From positions 62,001-126,000 of the forward strand of contig NZ_AQVE01000001.1 in assembly GCF_000371925.1 (NCBI RefSeq): 64,000 nt of DNA, given 5' to 3'. This stretch comes from Thiolinea disciformis DSM 14473. GTDB lineage: Bacteria; Pseudomonadota; Gammaproteobacteria; Thiotrichales; Thiotrichaceae. Of this stretch, positions 37,008-47,048 are shown piece after piece (position 1 is the first letter of the stretch; the number at the start of each line of letters is the position of its first letter). Both the position numbers and the translations under genes were made by a program. The notes under the pieces were generated by a model, which ran no database searches, was not told where the DNA came from, and saw only the letters and a list, made by a program, of their open reading frames with translations.

Positions 37008-37375
37008 GGGGAGGGCGAATTATCCTTGGTACTCGCATCAGCGTTTAGCGCTGCTTTGGCACTGTCCGCAGCACTACGAAAACTGGTTTCAGCCGTTTGG
37101 CTGGTAGCACGAATGTCTTGTTGTAGGCTATCCGCTTTCGCATACATCATATTGCGCAGATCACGCAATTCATGTTCTTGCTTAGATAACAAATCACGTA
37201 ACTCAGTCGCCTGCAATTCGCGTTCAATGTCACTACGCGTCGTCGCCACAAATGCACGTAGTTTACCCAGCATACGCCCTGCTTTAGCGGCAAGACCAGG
37301 CAAACGCTCAGGGCCAACCACCACAAGCGCTACCACGGCAACGACTAACATTTCTAGGAAACTGGCTTCGAACAT
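37004..37375 (-). CDS. tatB: Sec-independent translocase subunit TatB
   Basis: A 123-residue subunit: one N-terminal membrane helix (SFLEMLVVAVVALVVVGPERLP, with the typical Glu and Gly-Pro hinge), an amphipathic helix and a charged coiled-coil tail. TatB forms the substrate-binding complex with TatC. It follows tatA after 19 bases and overlaps tatC. Confidence 0.93.
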   Translation of the reverse strand: MFEASFLEMLVVAVVALVVVGPERLPGLAAKAGRMLGKLRAFVATTRSDIERELQATELRDLLSKQEHELRDLRNMMYAKADSLQQDIRATSQTAETSFRSAADSAKAALNADASTKDNSPSP

Positions 37376-37394
37376 AAGCCCTGCCTCCTAAGGC

Positions 37395-37637
37395 TTAGAC
37401 GTTGTCTTTCTGTTTCACTTCAACATCAATCACGCGACCTTTCTCGTCTTGCGTGACTTGTTGGGTGCTAGCGGCTGGCGTTTCTTCGTCCTTAACGGCT
37501 TTTTTGAAGCTTTTCAGGGCATCGCCTAAGTCACTGCCCATACTGCGTAGCCGTTTAGTGCCGAATAATAAGATAACAATTACCAAAATCAACACTAATG
37601 ACATGGGGCTAAAAGCCGTACCAAAACCTAAAATCAT
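37395..37637 (-). CDS. tatA: Sec-independent translocase subunit TatA
   Basis: An 80-residue pore-forming subunit with one membrane helix ([14 protein letters not shown]) followed by the [23 protein letters not shown] hinge and amphipathic region typical of TatA. The ATG at 37637 has GAGGG seven bases upstream; TTG two codons earlier is the alternative. First gene of tatABC, 120 bases after hisE, the common hisE-tatABC arrangement. SoxB, encoded in this window, is a likely substrate. Confidence 0.92.
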   Translation of the reverse strand: MILGFGTAFSPMSLVLILVIVILLFGTKRLRSMGSDLGDALKSFKKAVKDEETPAASTQQVTQDEKGRVIDVEVKQKDNV

Positions 37638-37760
37638 TATCAATCCCTCAAACTGGGTCAGACAAAACTTTGGAAATTATGCGCCAAGATCCTGCATGTG
37701 CCTAGTGACATTTAAGAATGCAATGTTTTATTGAGCAACACCTAAAGTAAAACAAACTGC

Positions 37761-38096
37761 TTATGAGTCCTTACGATTGGCTTTTTCCACCAAACCGGAT
37801 AAACCAAAACGGCGCGCTAATTCGTTTAAAACGGCATCTGGATGCAAATTTTGCTGAGCCAGTAATACCATACTGTGAAACCACAAATCGGCAACTTCAT
37901 AAACGATTTTCTCTTTATCACCATCTTTCGCTGCCATTACCGTTTCGGTCGCTTCTTCGCCGACTTTTTTCAAAATTGCATCTAAACCTTTGGCATAAAG
38001 CTTGGCAACATAAGAACTATCCGGTTCGGCTTGTTTACGCTCCTCAAGTACCTGCGCGAGTTGGTGAAGAATTTGGGTTGTGTCAATCGTATTCAT
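37761..38096 (-). CDS. hisE: Phosphoribosyl-ATP pyrophosphatase HisE
   Basis: Second step of histidine synthesis, hydrolysing PR-ATP to PR-AMP. The 111 residues show the MazG-like helical motif: [28 protein letters not shown] and [15 protein letters not shown] with the metal-binding Glu/Asp residues. hisI is not fused or adjacent, so it is encoded elsewhere, at least upstream of the window's data here. It precedes tatA in the same direction. Confidence 0.94.
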   Translation of the reverse strand: MNTIDTTQILHQLAQVLEERKQAEPDSSYVAKLYAKGLDAILKKVGEEATETVMAAKDGDKEKIVYEVADLWFHSMVLLAQQNLHPDAVLNELARRFGLSGLVEKANRKDS

Positions 38097-38322
38097 GACA
38101 GCACTCAGCCGATTAAAAGGGCATTAAGCATAACAAAGCACTGTGTAGAAAGCACACACGGTTATTGAGCAAAATTGCTGTCATGACAAGCTTCAAGGTC
38201 TAAATCAAGGGCAAAATACTCTCAAAATACGACGCCAAGCGAGATAGGCGGATTATCATGCCATTTATCCTCTTTTCCCAAGTTCTCTATCATCCCGTGC
38301 TGCCTGTCTAAGCAATGTGCAG

Positions 38323-38328
38323 TATAAT
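38323..38328 (+). promoter_or_regulatory. Candidate -10 element of glyQS
   Basis: A perfect TATAAT 32 bases before the glyQ start. The hexamer at the -35 distance (CTGCCT, 17-base spacer) is poor, so an activator or an extended contact would be needed. The preceding 200 bases between hisE and glyQ show no gene. Confidence 0.4.
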
Positions 38329-38360
38329 CGCCGCTTCTTGTCACCATTACAGAACTAATC

Positions 38361-39275
38361 ATGACAAACTACGATTTATCGACCTTTCAGGGCATGATCC
38401 AAACCCTCCATGCGTATTGGGCTGAGCAGGGCTGCGTGCTGATGCAACCTTACGATATGGAAATGGGCGCAGGCACTTTCCATCCCGCCACTTTCTTACG
38501 TGCGGTTGGCCCTGAGCCTTGGCGGGCTGCCTATGTGCAACCGTCGCGTCGCCCCACCGATGGTCGTTATGGCGAAAATCCAAATCGCTTACAACACTAT
38601 TATCAATACCAAGTTTTGCTCAAGCCATCGCCGCCCAATTTCCAAGACTTATATCTCGGCTCCTTGAAAGCACTCGGTTTTGATCCTTTGGTGAATGATA
38701 TTCGCTTTGTTGAGGATAATTGGGAGTCACCAACGCTAGGGGCTTGGGGCTTGGGTTGGGAAATCTGGTTAAATGGGATGGAAGTGACACAATTCACGTA
38801 TTTCCAACAAGTAGGCGGTTTGGATTGTCGTCCTGTGAGTGGCGAAATCACCTATGGGTTAGAACGTTTGGCGATGTATATGCAGAACGTAACCAATGTT
38901 TATGATTTAGTCTGGACCAAAGGCCCCCAAGGTGTCGTGACTTATGGTGATGTGTATCACCAAAACGAAGTAGAACAGTCCACTTACAACTTCGAACACG
39001 CGGATACCGAGGCTTTATTCCATCAATTCAATGTGGCTGAACGCGAAAGTCAACGCATGAGTGAAATCGGTTTGCCTTTACCTGCTTATGAGCAAATGCT
39101 TAAAGCCTCTCACACTTTTAATCTTTTGGATGCGCGTAAGGCCATTTCAGTGACCGAACGCCAACGTTATATTTTGCGCGTGCGTACGTTGGCGCGTGCT
39201 GTTGCAGAAGGTTATTACAAAACACGTGAGCAGCTGGGTTTCCCGATGTTACAAACTGCACAGGAGGCCGCATAA
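38361..39275 (+). CDS. glyQ: Glycyl-tRNA synthetase alpha chain
   Basis: Catalytic alpha subunit (304 residues) of the bacterial alpha2-beta2 glycyl-tRNA synthetase. Class II signature segments are clear: [29 protein letters not shown], and [16 protein letters not shown]. The stop codon overlaps the glyS start codon, coupling the two subunits. Confidence 0.97.
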   Translation: MTNYDLSTFQGMIQTLHAYWAEQGCVLMQPYDMEMGAGTFHPATFLRAVGPEPWRAAYVQPSRRPTDGRYGENPNRLQHYYQYQVLLKPSPPNFQDLYLGSLKALGFDPLVNDIRFVEDNWESPTLGAWGLGWEIWLNGMEVTQFTYFQQVGGLDCRPVSGEITYGLERLAMYMQNVTNVYDLVWTKGPQGVVTYGDVYHQNEVEQSTYNFEHADTEALFHQFNVAERESQRMSEIGLPLPAYEQMLKASHTFNLLDARKAISVTERQRYILRVRTLARAVAEGYYKTREQLGFPMLQTAQEAA

Positions 39276-41341
39276 TGAGCACCACCATGGATTTTTTAGT
39301 TGAAATTGGCACGGAAGAATTACCGCCGAAAGCCCTGAAAAAACTGTCAGATGCGTTTACCGAAGGCTTGGTCAGTGGCTTACACGAGGCCGGTTTAAAA
39401 GCCAGTGAAGTGGTGCCTTATGCAGCACCACGCCGCTTGGCGGTTTGGTTAAAAAATGTACCCATTCAACAACCAGATCAGCATATTGAAAAGCGCGGCC
39501 CTGCTTTACAAGCCGCTTATGATAAAGACGGTAATCCCAGCAAAGCGGCACAAGGGTTTGCTGCCTCTTGTGGTGTAGCGTTCTCAGCTTTAGAAAAACT
39601 AGAAACTGATAAAGCGGCTTGGTTGGTTTTCCGCCAAACACAAGCAGGTCAACGTACCGCTGATTTATTACCTAGTATCGTTGATCGCTCACTCGCCAAC
39701 TTACCGATTCCTAAGCGGATGCGCTGGGGGAGTGGTACGGCAGAATTCGTGCGCCCTGTACATTGGCTTGTCATGTTGGCTGGCAATACCGTAATTAATG
39801 CAGAGCTTTTGGGCATTAAAACCGGACGTGAGACGCGAGGGCATCGCTTCCACGCACCCGATGCGATTAGCATCAATTCCCCCTGTAGTTATGCTGAACA
39901 ATTGAAAGCCGCTTACGTTTTAGCCGATTTTTCAGCGCGTCGTGAAAAAATTCGTGAAGGCGTTAATAGCTTATCCGCTCAGTTAGGGGGCAAAGCGATT
40001 ATGCCGGAAGCGCTATTAGATGAAGTTACAGCCTTGGTCGAATGGCCTGTCCCCGTCGCAGGGCATTTTGAAGAAAAATTCCTCAGCGTACCGCAAGAAG
40101 CCTTAATTCATACCATGCAGGGCGATCAAAAATACTTTGGTTTAACCGATGCGAATGGCAAATTGATGCCGCGTTTCATTACGATTAGTAATATTGAAAG
40201 CCGCGATCCACGCAAAGTTGTTGAAGGTAATGAACGGGTTATCCGTCCGCGCTTCAGCGATGCGGCTTTCTTCTGGGAGCAGGACAAAAAACAAACGCTT
40301 GCGTCACGTCGTGATAAATTAGCAAGCGTCGTATTCCAACAAAAACTAGGCTCACTCTTAGACAAGTCTTATCGTGTGGCGCTGTTGTCTGGTTATATCG
40401 CCGAGCAATTGGGTGCACCCAAGCATTTGGCGATACGCGCAGCCGAATTAGGCAAATGTGACTTAGTAACACACATGGTGTTTGAGTTCACCGATTTGCA
40501 AGGCACAATGGGACGTTATTATGCTGAGCATGATCAAGAGCCCGCCGAAGTCGCACAGGCCTTAGAGGAGCAGTATTTACCACGCCAAGCTGGTGATGCG
40601 TTACCGAAAACCCAAGTGGGTCAAATTCTAGCCTTAGCAGAGCGCTTAGATACCTTGGCCGGTATTTTCGCCATCGGCCAAAAACCAAGCGGAACAAAAG
40701 ACCCTTTTGGTTTGCGTCGTGCTGCGGTAGGCGTCTTGCGCTTATTAATCGAGTTAAAATTGCCGCTTGATTTGGCAGATTTATTGGATAACGCGGCTAA
40801 TCATCTACGCGCTCAACTTGGCGAAAAACCAGATATGCAAGAAGCGCTAGATTATATTCTGGAGCGTCTGCGTGCTTATTATCAAGATCAAGGCATTGAT
40901 GGGCAGTTGGTTGAAGCGGTCGCTGCTTTACGTCCGACTCAGCCCTTAGATTTTGATAAGCGTGTGAAGGCAGTTACTGCATTTCGCCAATGGCCAGAAG
41001 CTGAAAGCCTTGCCGCTGCGAATAAACGTAGTAGCAATATTCTGAAGAAGTTTGAAGGCAGTTTACCGGCAGTGGTCAATCCAAGCCTGCTACAGGAAAG
41101 CGCCGAGCAAGCCTTAGCCGAAGCGATTCAAGTTCAACAAGCGAAAGTCGAACCCCTATTCGCAGCAGGCAGTTATGAACAAGCGTTAGCGTCATTAGCT
41201 GAATTGCGTGTACCAGTCGATACATTCTTTGATCAAGTGATGGTCATGACTGATGATCCAGCACTTAAACAGAATCGCTTGGCGCTACTCAATAATTTGC
41301 GCAGCTTATTCCTGCGCGTTGCTGATTTGTCGGTCTTGTAA
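39275..41341 (+). CDS. glyS: Glycyl-tRNA synthetase beta chain
   Basis: The 688-residue beta subunit, required for tRNA binding. It begins with the family's FLVEIGTEELPPKAL and carries the PKRMRWG segment, an HD-like helical middle, the DPFGLRRAA motif and the C-terminal anticodon-binding domain. The ATG overlaps the glyQ stop (TAATG). It is convergent with gspN, with a five-base gap. Confidence 0.97.
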   Translation: MSTTMDFLVEIGTEELPPKALKKLSDAFTEGLVSGLHEAGLKASEVVPYAAPRRLAVWLKNVPIQQPDQHIEKRGPALQAAYDKDGNPSKAAQGFAASCGVAFSALEKLETDKAAWLVFRQTQAGQRTADLLPSIVDRSLANLPIPKRMRWGSGTAEFVRPVHWLVMLAGNTVINAELLGIKTGRETRGHRFHAPDAISINSPCSYAEQLKAAYVLADFSARREKIREGVNSLSAQLGGKAIMPEALLDEVTALVEWPVPVAGHFEEKFLSVPQEALIHTMQGDQKYFGLTDANGKLMPRFITISNIESRDPRKVVEGNERVIRPRFSDAAFFWEQDKKQTLASRRDKLASVVFQQKLGSLLDKSYRVALLSGYIAEQLGAPKHLAIRAAELGKCDLVTHMVFEFTDLQGTMGRYYAEHDQEPAEVAQALEEQYLPRQAGDALPKTQVGQILALAERLDTLAGIFAIGQKPSGTKDPFGLRRAAVGVLRLLIELKLPLDLADLLDNAANHLRAQLGEKPDMQEALDYILERLRAYYQDQGIDGQLVEAVAALRPTQPLDFDKRVKAVTAFRQWPEAESLAAANKRSSNILKKFEGSLPAVVNPSLLQESAEQALAEAIQVQQAKVEPLFAAGSYEQALASLAELRVPVDTFFDQVMVMTDDPALKQNRLALLNNLRSLFLRVADLSVL

Positions 41342-41346
41342 AACGA

Positions 41347-42318
41347 CTACCAACCCGCTGTCGAGCTATTATTTTGTGTAGTAGCTCGCTGAGGTGAAGG
41401 CTGTTGGGGTTTCCCTGTCGATTGCGGTGGTGGCACTTGAGGCGCTGGCACCTCCTGCGTTAAAAGCTGCTCTGCTGCTACAGGTGTCTGGGGCATTTGG
41501 GCAACTGCCGTCTCCGGGCTAGATGAAAAATTTAGTGCTAATTTGCCATCTTGCTTAATCCGAATACTGCCATCCGGTTGTGCCGCACCAATCCCCGCCA
41601 TTTCTAACATACTCAGACCTTGCGCCACACTAGGTTCTGTCCCTGAAGCCGCTTTTAAGCTGAGATTGGTTTGATAAACGCCATCTTTGGCAACTGTTAC
41701 CGTACCATCTAAAATAACTTTGGTTTCACGCGACTCAAGTTTAATGTCCAACGCATCAGACGCTTTGCTGGCAGGCTGAAGGATGGCGTTATAGTCGCCC
41801 TCTAAACTTAACTTACCCTGTGGGCTGGTAATTTCACCTTGCGCCCACGTCGCTTTACCCTCAACACTAGGCAGCGTTTTCCTATCCCAAAACACTTCAT
41901 TTAAAGTAGCGCGTAAATCCCCACCCAAATTCAGTTCAAAGGCTTGCAAAGCCGGTAATTTCACATCTCTAGCAGCAAGTGTTAGGTTTAAAGGCTTGCA
42001 TTGAACATGAGTCATCATTGACACGCCACAAGCGCCGGTGACCTTGGCCTGTTGTACGGTGGCTTGTAAATCAGCGCCCAGATAGCCACTCAATAATTGG
42101 CGGGGATTAAAAGTCCAGCTAAGATCAGAAATTCGCGTGCTAGGCAGAGACAATTGCTGAATCTCACCCTTCCACAGCGTACCATTCACGCCCGCCATCT
42201 GGATTTCTGGTTTCCAACGCATCATTTGCTGAGCAATGATGGGTAAAGGCGCCATCACCGCCAACGATACGAGAAAACTGGTCGTTCCTGCTAAAGTCCA
42301 AACTATGGATTTTTTCAT
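41347..42318 (-). CDS. gspN: Type II secretion system protein N
   Basis: A 323-residue inner-membrane protein with an N-terminal anchor (about 5-30) and a periplasmic beta-rich domain; segments such as GVNGTLWKGEIQQLSL and LSWTFNPRQLLSGYLGADL are typical of GspN. The C-terminus is an unusually long Pro/Gln/Thr-rich tail (from about residue 275). Its start overlaps the gspM stop by four bases. GspN is an accessory part of the inner-membrane platform. Confidence 0.85.
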   Translation of the reverse strand: MKKSIVWTLAGTTSFLVSLAVMAPLPIIAQQMMRWKPEIQMAGVNGTLWKGEIQQLSLPSTRISDLSWTFNPRQLLSGYLGADLQATVQQAKVTGACGVSMMTHVQCKPLNLTLAARDVKLPALQAFELNLGGDLRATLNEVFWDRKTLPSVEGKATWAQGEITSPQGKLSLEGDYNAILQPASKASDALDIKLESRETKVILDGTVTVAKDGVYQTNLSLKAASGTEPSVAQGLSMLEMAGIGAAQPDGSIRIKQDGKLALNFSSSPETAVAQMPQTPVAAEQLLTQEVPAPQVPPPQSTGKPQQPSPQRATTQNNSSTAGW

Positions 42319-42794
42319 CGTTCTAAGCTTAATTGTGCGCCCGTTAAACCCGGTGTCTCGGTTGGAATTAGTGACATGCCAGTAATATAAATCCCTTGCT
42401 GGCTTTCTAAATCCCCCAATAAGCTAATCATTTTGTCAAAATCAGCTTCTTGCAATTTTAAGGTAACACCATTAGTACCCTTAGCCTCAGAGCTGGCTTT
42501 CTCGTTATTTAAACCATAATTCTGTAATAAAGGCGAAATTAGCAATTGAACACTGGTTCCAGTATCACCGACCATGGTGGTTTCCACTGGCTTATAACTC
42601 GCTAATTGCTGCTGAGCGCCCTGTAGAATTTCCAAGGTCTTAGCATTATCCTCCAACTCGGCTTTTAAGCGCTTCTGGTATTTGGTAAGGGGTTGCCATA
42701 CACCAAACCATAAAAAAACACTGAATAAAAAAACAAAGGTGGCTACTAATAAATAGCGCTCGCGCTCAGTAAGACTTAAAAACCAAGCTTTCAC
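42315..42794 (-). CDS. gspM: Type II secretion system protein M
   Basis: A 159-residue bitopic protein: a short cytoplasmic N-terminus with SLTERERYLL, one helix (LVATFVFLFSVFLWFGV) and a periplasmic coiled-coil plus ferredoxin-like domain. GspM partners GspL in the inner-membrane platform. It overlaps both gspL and gspN by four bases, indicating tight translational coupling. Confidence 0.88.
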   Translation of the reverse strand: MKAWFLSLTERERYLLVATFVFLFSVFLWFGVWQPLTKYQKRLKAELEDNAKTLEILQGAQQQLASYKPVETTMVGDTGTSVQLLISPLLQNYGLNNEKASSEAKGTNGVTLKLQEADFDKMISLLGDLESQQGIYITGMSLIPTETPGLTGAQLSLER

Positions 42795-43984
42795 GACGCC
42801 ATCTCCAATTCAAATTGTGCACGGACTTCTTTGCCGGTTTGATTGGATTTAATTTCGACCTCTTTACCCAAATTTTGTTTTAAATCTTGTTGTAGCTTAT
42901 CCACAATTTGTAAGTCTGGCGCTGTAAAAGCAAGCGAAATTTTATTATTTCGAATGCGTAGTTCAGTAATTTTTAGGCGATTATCTTGCTGAAAACTTTT
43001 CCCAATCGAAGCGAGATAAGGCATAGGGCTAATTTTGCCGTTCGGTTTAGCACTAGATTCATTCAGTTTCTGCATTTCGGATAAGGTGCGCGAACGAATA
43101 TCTTGTGCTGTTACCCCTTGAATATCTGGAAATAACTCATGAAATAACGCGAGGTTATGCTGATTAGAAGCATCCACTTGTCGTTTTAGCTGCAAGGTCT
43201 GCATCACTTGTAGTCCAGCCCCAATCATTAAAACTAAGCTTGCAGCAATCACGACCGGTCGCCACCGTTTCCAATGGTTTTGAAACACTGAAACACTTTT
43301 ATCTTGATAACCTTTCAGCAAATTCAGGCCGAGTGCATCCTCCATATACCGCCGAGTTAAACGCTGGGGATAAGGCTCAGCTACTGCTTTGAGATCATTC
43401 GCCCACTGACTGGGCACATCGGAATAGATTTGCGCAGAACGCTCGGTGTCATCGTCTTCAAATAGGCCGTCAATTAAAATGGGTGCAGCATCAGCGGGAC
43501 AACTGAAGCCATTATGAGCACCTGTGCGCACCCAAACTTGGCCATTGCGCTGCCAAATAGTCGGTTGGCCGTCACTCCAAGGCAGTATAAATACGTCAGG
43601 CAAAATCGTTCGCACGCGCAATTTGTGCTGACGGAGCGCCGCAATCCAAGTACCCAAACGCTCATGGTCGATCACTGCGACATCCAAACCACCATTGCTA
43701 GCTTCCTGCCAAACAAAATGCTGCTGCTCCAATTCTCCCACTAGATTTTCTTCTAAGGCAAACGGTAAGGCTTGACGAATCTGTCGTATATTGGTGGTAG
43801 CCAAGCCTGTGTGAGTGAGTAAAACTTCCCGCGTCGGGATAAAGAGTGTAACCGCTTGATTGCCCGCCAAACGCACTGCATCTACCCAAGTGCCATAGAC
43901 CCAGTCGCTAAACAAAGCTTTATCACCTAAGAGGGTATAGGCAAACTCTTGATCATCGGGTTGTTGTAAACGAAGAATCAGCAT
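42791..43984 (-). CDS. gspL: Type II secretion system protein L
   Basis: A 397-residue protein with a cytoplasmic actin-like domain (about 1-240), one membrane helix (about 243-262, VVIAASLVLMIGAGLQV) and a periplasmic ferredoxin-like domain. GspL anchors the GspE ATPase to the inner membrane and binds GspM. It follows gspK after 28 bases. Confidence 0.9.
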   Translation of the reverse strand: MLILRLQQPDDQEFAYTLLGDKALFSDWVYGTWVDAVRLAGNQAVTLFIPTREVLLTHTGLATTNIRQIRQALPFALEENLVGELEQQHFVWQEASNGGLDVAVIDHERLGTWIAALRQHKLRVRTILPDVFILPWSDGQPTIWQRNGQVWVRTGAHNGFSCPADAAPILIDGLFEDDDTERSAQIYSDVPSQWANDLKAVAEPYPQRLTRRYMEDALGLNLLKGYQDKSVSVFQNHWKRWRPVVIAASLVLMIGAGLQVMQTLQLKRQVDASNQHNLALFHELFPDIQGVTAQDIRSRTLSEMQKLNESSAKPNGKISPMPYLASIGKSFQQDNRLKITELRIRNNKISLAFTAPDLQIVDKLQQDLKQNLGKEVEIKSNQTGKEVRAQFELEMAS

Positions 43985-44012
43985 GAATGGCGCGTTTTTA
44001 AGGTTGTTAAAT

Positions 44013-45026
44013 TTAGTTTAAAACCGTGTCGGTCTTTTCTTTCTTTTTAATGGGTCGATCAAAATTACGCATTATGACATGAACCTCGCCCTCAGGAGAG
44101 CGAAATAATACGCTATTTATAAAAAGACGACTTCTACCCAAGCGAACTTGGCCTGCTAAACGAAAATAATTTGACTGCGTCGACAAAACTTTTAATGCAT
44201 TAGCCTCAATCCCAGGAACAGCACTGGATAAGGCCGCTATATTTTTAATAGGCGCTGCTTTAGCGCGTTCAATCACTGCTTGGCTCTGAGCATTCGTAAA
44301 TCCAATAGCCTCTAACACCTCGGGTAAAGCGGTGTTAATATTAATCGCAGTCGGTGTTGGCAAACTAATAATATAAGGATTAAGGCGTGTTAAAGCCTGC
44401 TTCTTTTCCTTAGCATCCTCTATATTACCCATACGCAACAAACCTAGCTCGCTTACTTCACGAATAAATTCATTGGTCGTTCGATATTCAGGGGTTTGCA
44501 TTAGATAATAATCGCTTTCTGCACTCTCAGGATCCGAAGTTTTATCATCAGGATCAATCCAATCTAAGACACTAAAAGCAAAAGAACTGGGTAGATCGTA
44601 AGTTTGTAATAGCTTTTGGAATGCCTTTAGCATAATGGGATGCGGCTTTTTTTCTTTAGGTGCATAAATATCATTCACATTAAAATAGCCTTGCAAATCT
44701 TCTATCTTAATCGTGACTTCACCAATTGCCTGTCCATTATCATCATCAATTTCAAAAGGCTTTAAGTCTTGTGCCCAATTATCATGGCGCGAATCTTCTT
44801 GATTTTCTTTTAAGTCTCGTTTCAACCAAACACTAGCCATAACTTCAGCAGCCTGAGCGTATTGATAAGCTTGCTCTAAATCCTGCAAATTATGCGTTAA
44901 GCGAATGCTATAACGTTGTTGTACATAAATAGCCGTTACAATGGTCACCGCAATTGCGGCGAGCATTAAAGCCATAATCATTGCTATACCGCGCTGGCGT
45001 TTAAATGAACGGGCTGGTAAGGCCAT
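44013..45026 (-). CDS. gspK: Type II secretion minor pseudopilin GspK
   Basis: A 337-residue minor pseudopilin. The prepilin peptidase site is in RQRGIAMIMALML followed by the hydrophobic N-terminal helix; the large alpha domain characteristic of GspK contains DLQGYFNVND and SVLDWIDPDD, and a second half with INTALPEVLEAIG. GspK caps the pseudopilus tip. In known operons it follows gspC-J; here slt lies directly upstream, so gspC-J are elsewhere. Confidence 0.92.
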   Translation of the reverse strand: MALPARSFKRQRGIAMIMALMLAAIAVTIVTAIYVQQRYSIRLTHNLQDLEQAYQYAQAAEVMASVWLKRDLKENQEDSRHDNWAQDLKPFEIDDDNGQAIGEVTIKIEDLQGYFNVNDIYAPKEKKPHPIMLKAFQKLLQTYDLPSSFAFSVLDWIDPDDKTSDPESAESDYYLMQTPEYRTTNEFIREVSELGLLRMGNIEDAKEKKQALTRLNPYIISLPTPTAININTALPEVLEAIGFTNAQSQAVIERAKAAPIKNIAALSSAVPGIEANALKVLSTQSNYFRLAGQVRLGRSRLFINSVLFRSPEGEVHVIMRNFDRPIKKKEKTDTVLN

Positions 45027-45047
45027 GGCTTTAATAGACTTCCTTTA

Positions 45048-47000
45048 TTATTTGGGTTTAATGGGCTGTAACCGCTCAGATAAAGACTGGGCTTCGTTTG
45101 GATTTAATTTGTAATCATAAACAGTGGTATAAGCCATAACAGCACGTACATATTGGCGTGTTTCTTTAAATGGAATACTTTCCACCCAACGATCTGCCTC
45201 GAGGGTTTGATCGGGTCTCCATTGTGGAATACGACCAGGCCCCGCATTATAAGCCGCTGTAGCCTGCGCATAATTACCATCAAATTGTTGCAAGAGACGC
45301 CGCAAATAAGCACTGCCCAATTGAATATTATTGGTTGGCTCCAAGATCGCCTCTTTGTCAATCACCTGCATCCCCAAACGCTTAGCCACTTCGCGTGCCG
45401 TACCCGGCATTAATTGCATGAGACCTAATGCATTAACACCTGACTGCGCTTTTTCATCAAAGGCACTTTCACGCCGCATCACACCTAAAATCCACGCAGG
45501 TTGTATACCATGAGTGCGCGACTGCTCCATAATTAAATTTTGGTAAAGTAAGGGAAAGCGAATATCTATACTATTCCAATCCTTGGTGCGTGAGAGTGTC
45601 CAAATCGCTAAATTAGGATCATTATTTCGCAACGCAGTTTCTGCCAATGCTTGCACACCGACTTTGTCCATGGCCTGTAGAAGGCGGAACCATTCACGGC
45701 GGGCTTGACTGCGCTCCCCTAACGCCATCCATTCTTGCCAGCGCTGGATAACGGCAAGTTTATTAATGCCACGCATCCGTTGACTGCGATCCGGTGGAGC
45801 TTGTTTAAGCAGCTCATAATGCTCACCTAAACGATCTGCGGCTAAAAAGCCGTAATAAGTTGCATCTTGAGAAAGTTCTTTATAAATCGGTTTAGCCGAG
45901 CTTGCTTGATTTTTTTGCTCTAGGGCACGTGCCTTCCAATAGCGCCAAACTTCTTTTTCGCCCTCATCGTCATCCTCTTTTTCCAAACCTTCCACTGCGC
46001 TTAAGACAGCATCCCAATCACCCAAACGCAAGGCTAGGCGTGCCATACCGATATTGCCTTCGGGACTGCGATGTTCAGCTTTTAAGGCTTTTAAACGTTT
46101 TAGGCCAGCATCATCATGGCGCCACGCCTCCCACATCCCCAGTTTACTTTCGACTTCGCCACTTTCTTCGGGCGTAAATTTGAAAGTTTTTTGAGCGCTT
46201 GCCCAAAGATCTAAAGCCGTTTGTAATTTCTTATCCGCTGCTTGTTTGATACCGGAGACAATCATGGCGCGGATTTGTGGCGACTCTGATTTTTTTAATA
46301 ATTCAGGAATCAATTTACTAGGATTGCGTCGTGTTTCTATCCATTGATCCACTAAGCTAGCCGCATCAGGTGTAGTAATATATTTTGCTAAATCACGCGC
46401 CTCACTTAAGCGATTATTATCAATCCATTCGCCAACACGCGCCCACAATATTTCATCATTTAAAATATTATTCGCAATTAATTGAACCAATAAACCGCCA
46501 CAATCATTTGGCAAACCGCGCTTAGCTCCTTGCCAAATTTGCTTACCCTTAGCGATACCACTTTCCAAAGCTTGGGTTGAAATCATGGCTTCTGCGCGAT
46601 AACATTGAATAGCCGTATTATCAATATCCTCAGGAATATATTTCAGCAGCATATGCCAATCACGGAAATCAGATAATCGATTCGCCCAGCGCGCATAAAT
46701 CCCATCACTCATTAAGGAATTAGGATAGCGCTCAACAAAGGCCTTTAAACTCGAATCTGGCGTTTCACGGAAATTTCTCAGCAGGATGCTATACTCTAAC
46801 CAAGGATATAAGGGATAAGTACGCAGATCCATCATCGTTTGGCGCGCTGCATCTAATTGGCCAGCCTCAATTTGGGCTTGCGCTGCACGATATTGTTGGC
46901 GCTGACTTTCAAGATTATTGGTATTAAAGCCCGATAATAACGGCAAAGCCAATAACGCTAAGAGCCAAGCTTTTACGTTAAGCGAATTAATTTTTAACAT
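45048..47000 (-). CDS. slt: Soluble lytic murein transglycosylase
   Basis: A 650-residue periplasmic Slt70-type enzyme that cleaves peptidoglycan glycan strands to anhydromuropeptides. Signal peptide to about residue 25; a long superhelical ring of alpha-helices; and a C-terminal catalytic domain with the acid MRRESAFD, the family motif ALGLMQLMPGTA and AAYNAGPGR. E. coli Slt70 has 645 residues. ATG at 47000 is preferred to TTG at 47006. Placed directly ahead of gspK, it could locally open the wall for the secretion machine. Confidence 0.94.
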   Translation of the reverse strand: MLKINSLNVKAWLLALLALPLLSGFNTNNLESQRQQYRAAQAQIEAGQLDAARQTMMDLRTYPLYPWLEYSILLRNFRETPDSSLKAFVERYPNSLMSDGIYARWANRLSDFRDWHMLLKYIPEDIDNTAIQCYRAEAMISTQALESGIAKGKQIWQGAKRGLPNDCGGLLVQLIANNILNDEILWARVGEWIDNNRLSEARDLAKYITTPDAASLVDQWIETRRNPSKLIPELLKKSESPQIRAMIVSGIKQAADKKLQTALDLWASAQKTFKFTPEESGEVESKLGMWEAWRHDDAGLKRLKALKAEHRSPEGNIGMARLALRLGDWDAVLSAVEGLEKEDDDEGEKEVWRYWKARALEQKNQASSAKPIYKELSQDATYYGFLAADRLGEHYELLKQAPPDRSQRMRGINKLAVIQRWQEWMALGERSQARREWFRLLQAMDKVGVQALAETALRNNDPNLAIWTLSRTKDWNSIDIRFPLLYQNLIMEQSRTHGIQPAWILGVMRRESAFDEKAQSGVNALGLMQLMPGTAREVAKRLGMQVIDKEAILEPTNNIQLGSAYLRRLLQQFDGNYAQATAAYNAGPGRIPQWRPDQTLEADRWVESIPFKETRQYVRAVMAYTTVYDYKLNPNEAQSLSERLQPIKPK

Positions 47001-47048
47001 AATCAAGAGTGGTTTTAGCTTATAGTCCTACTCAAAACGCTGTGATAT

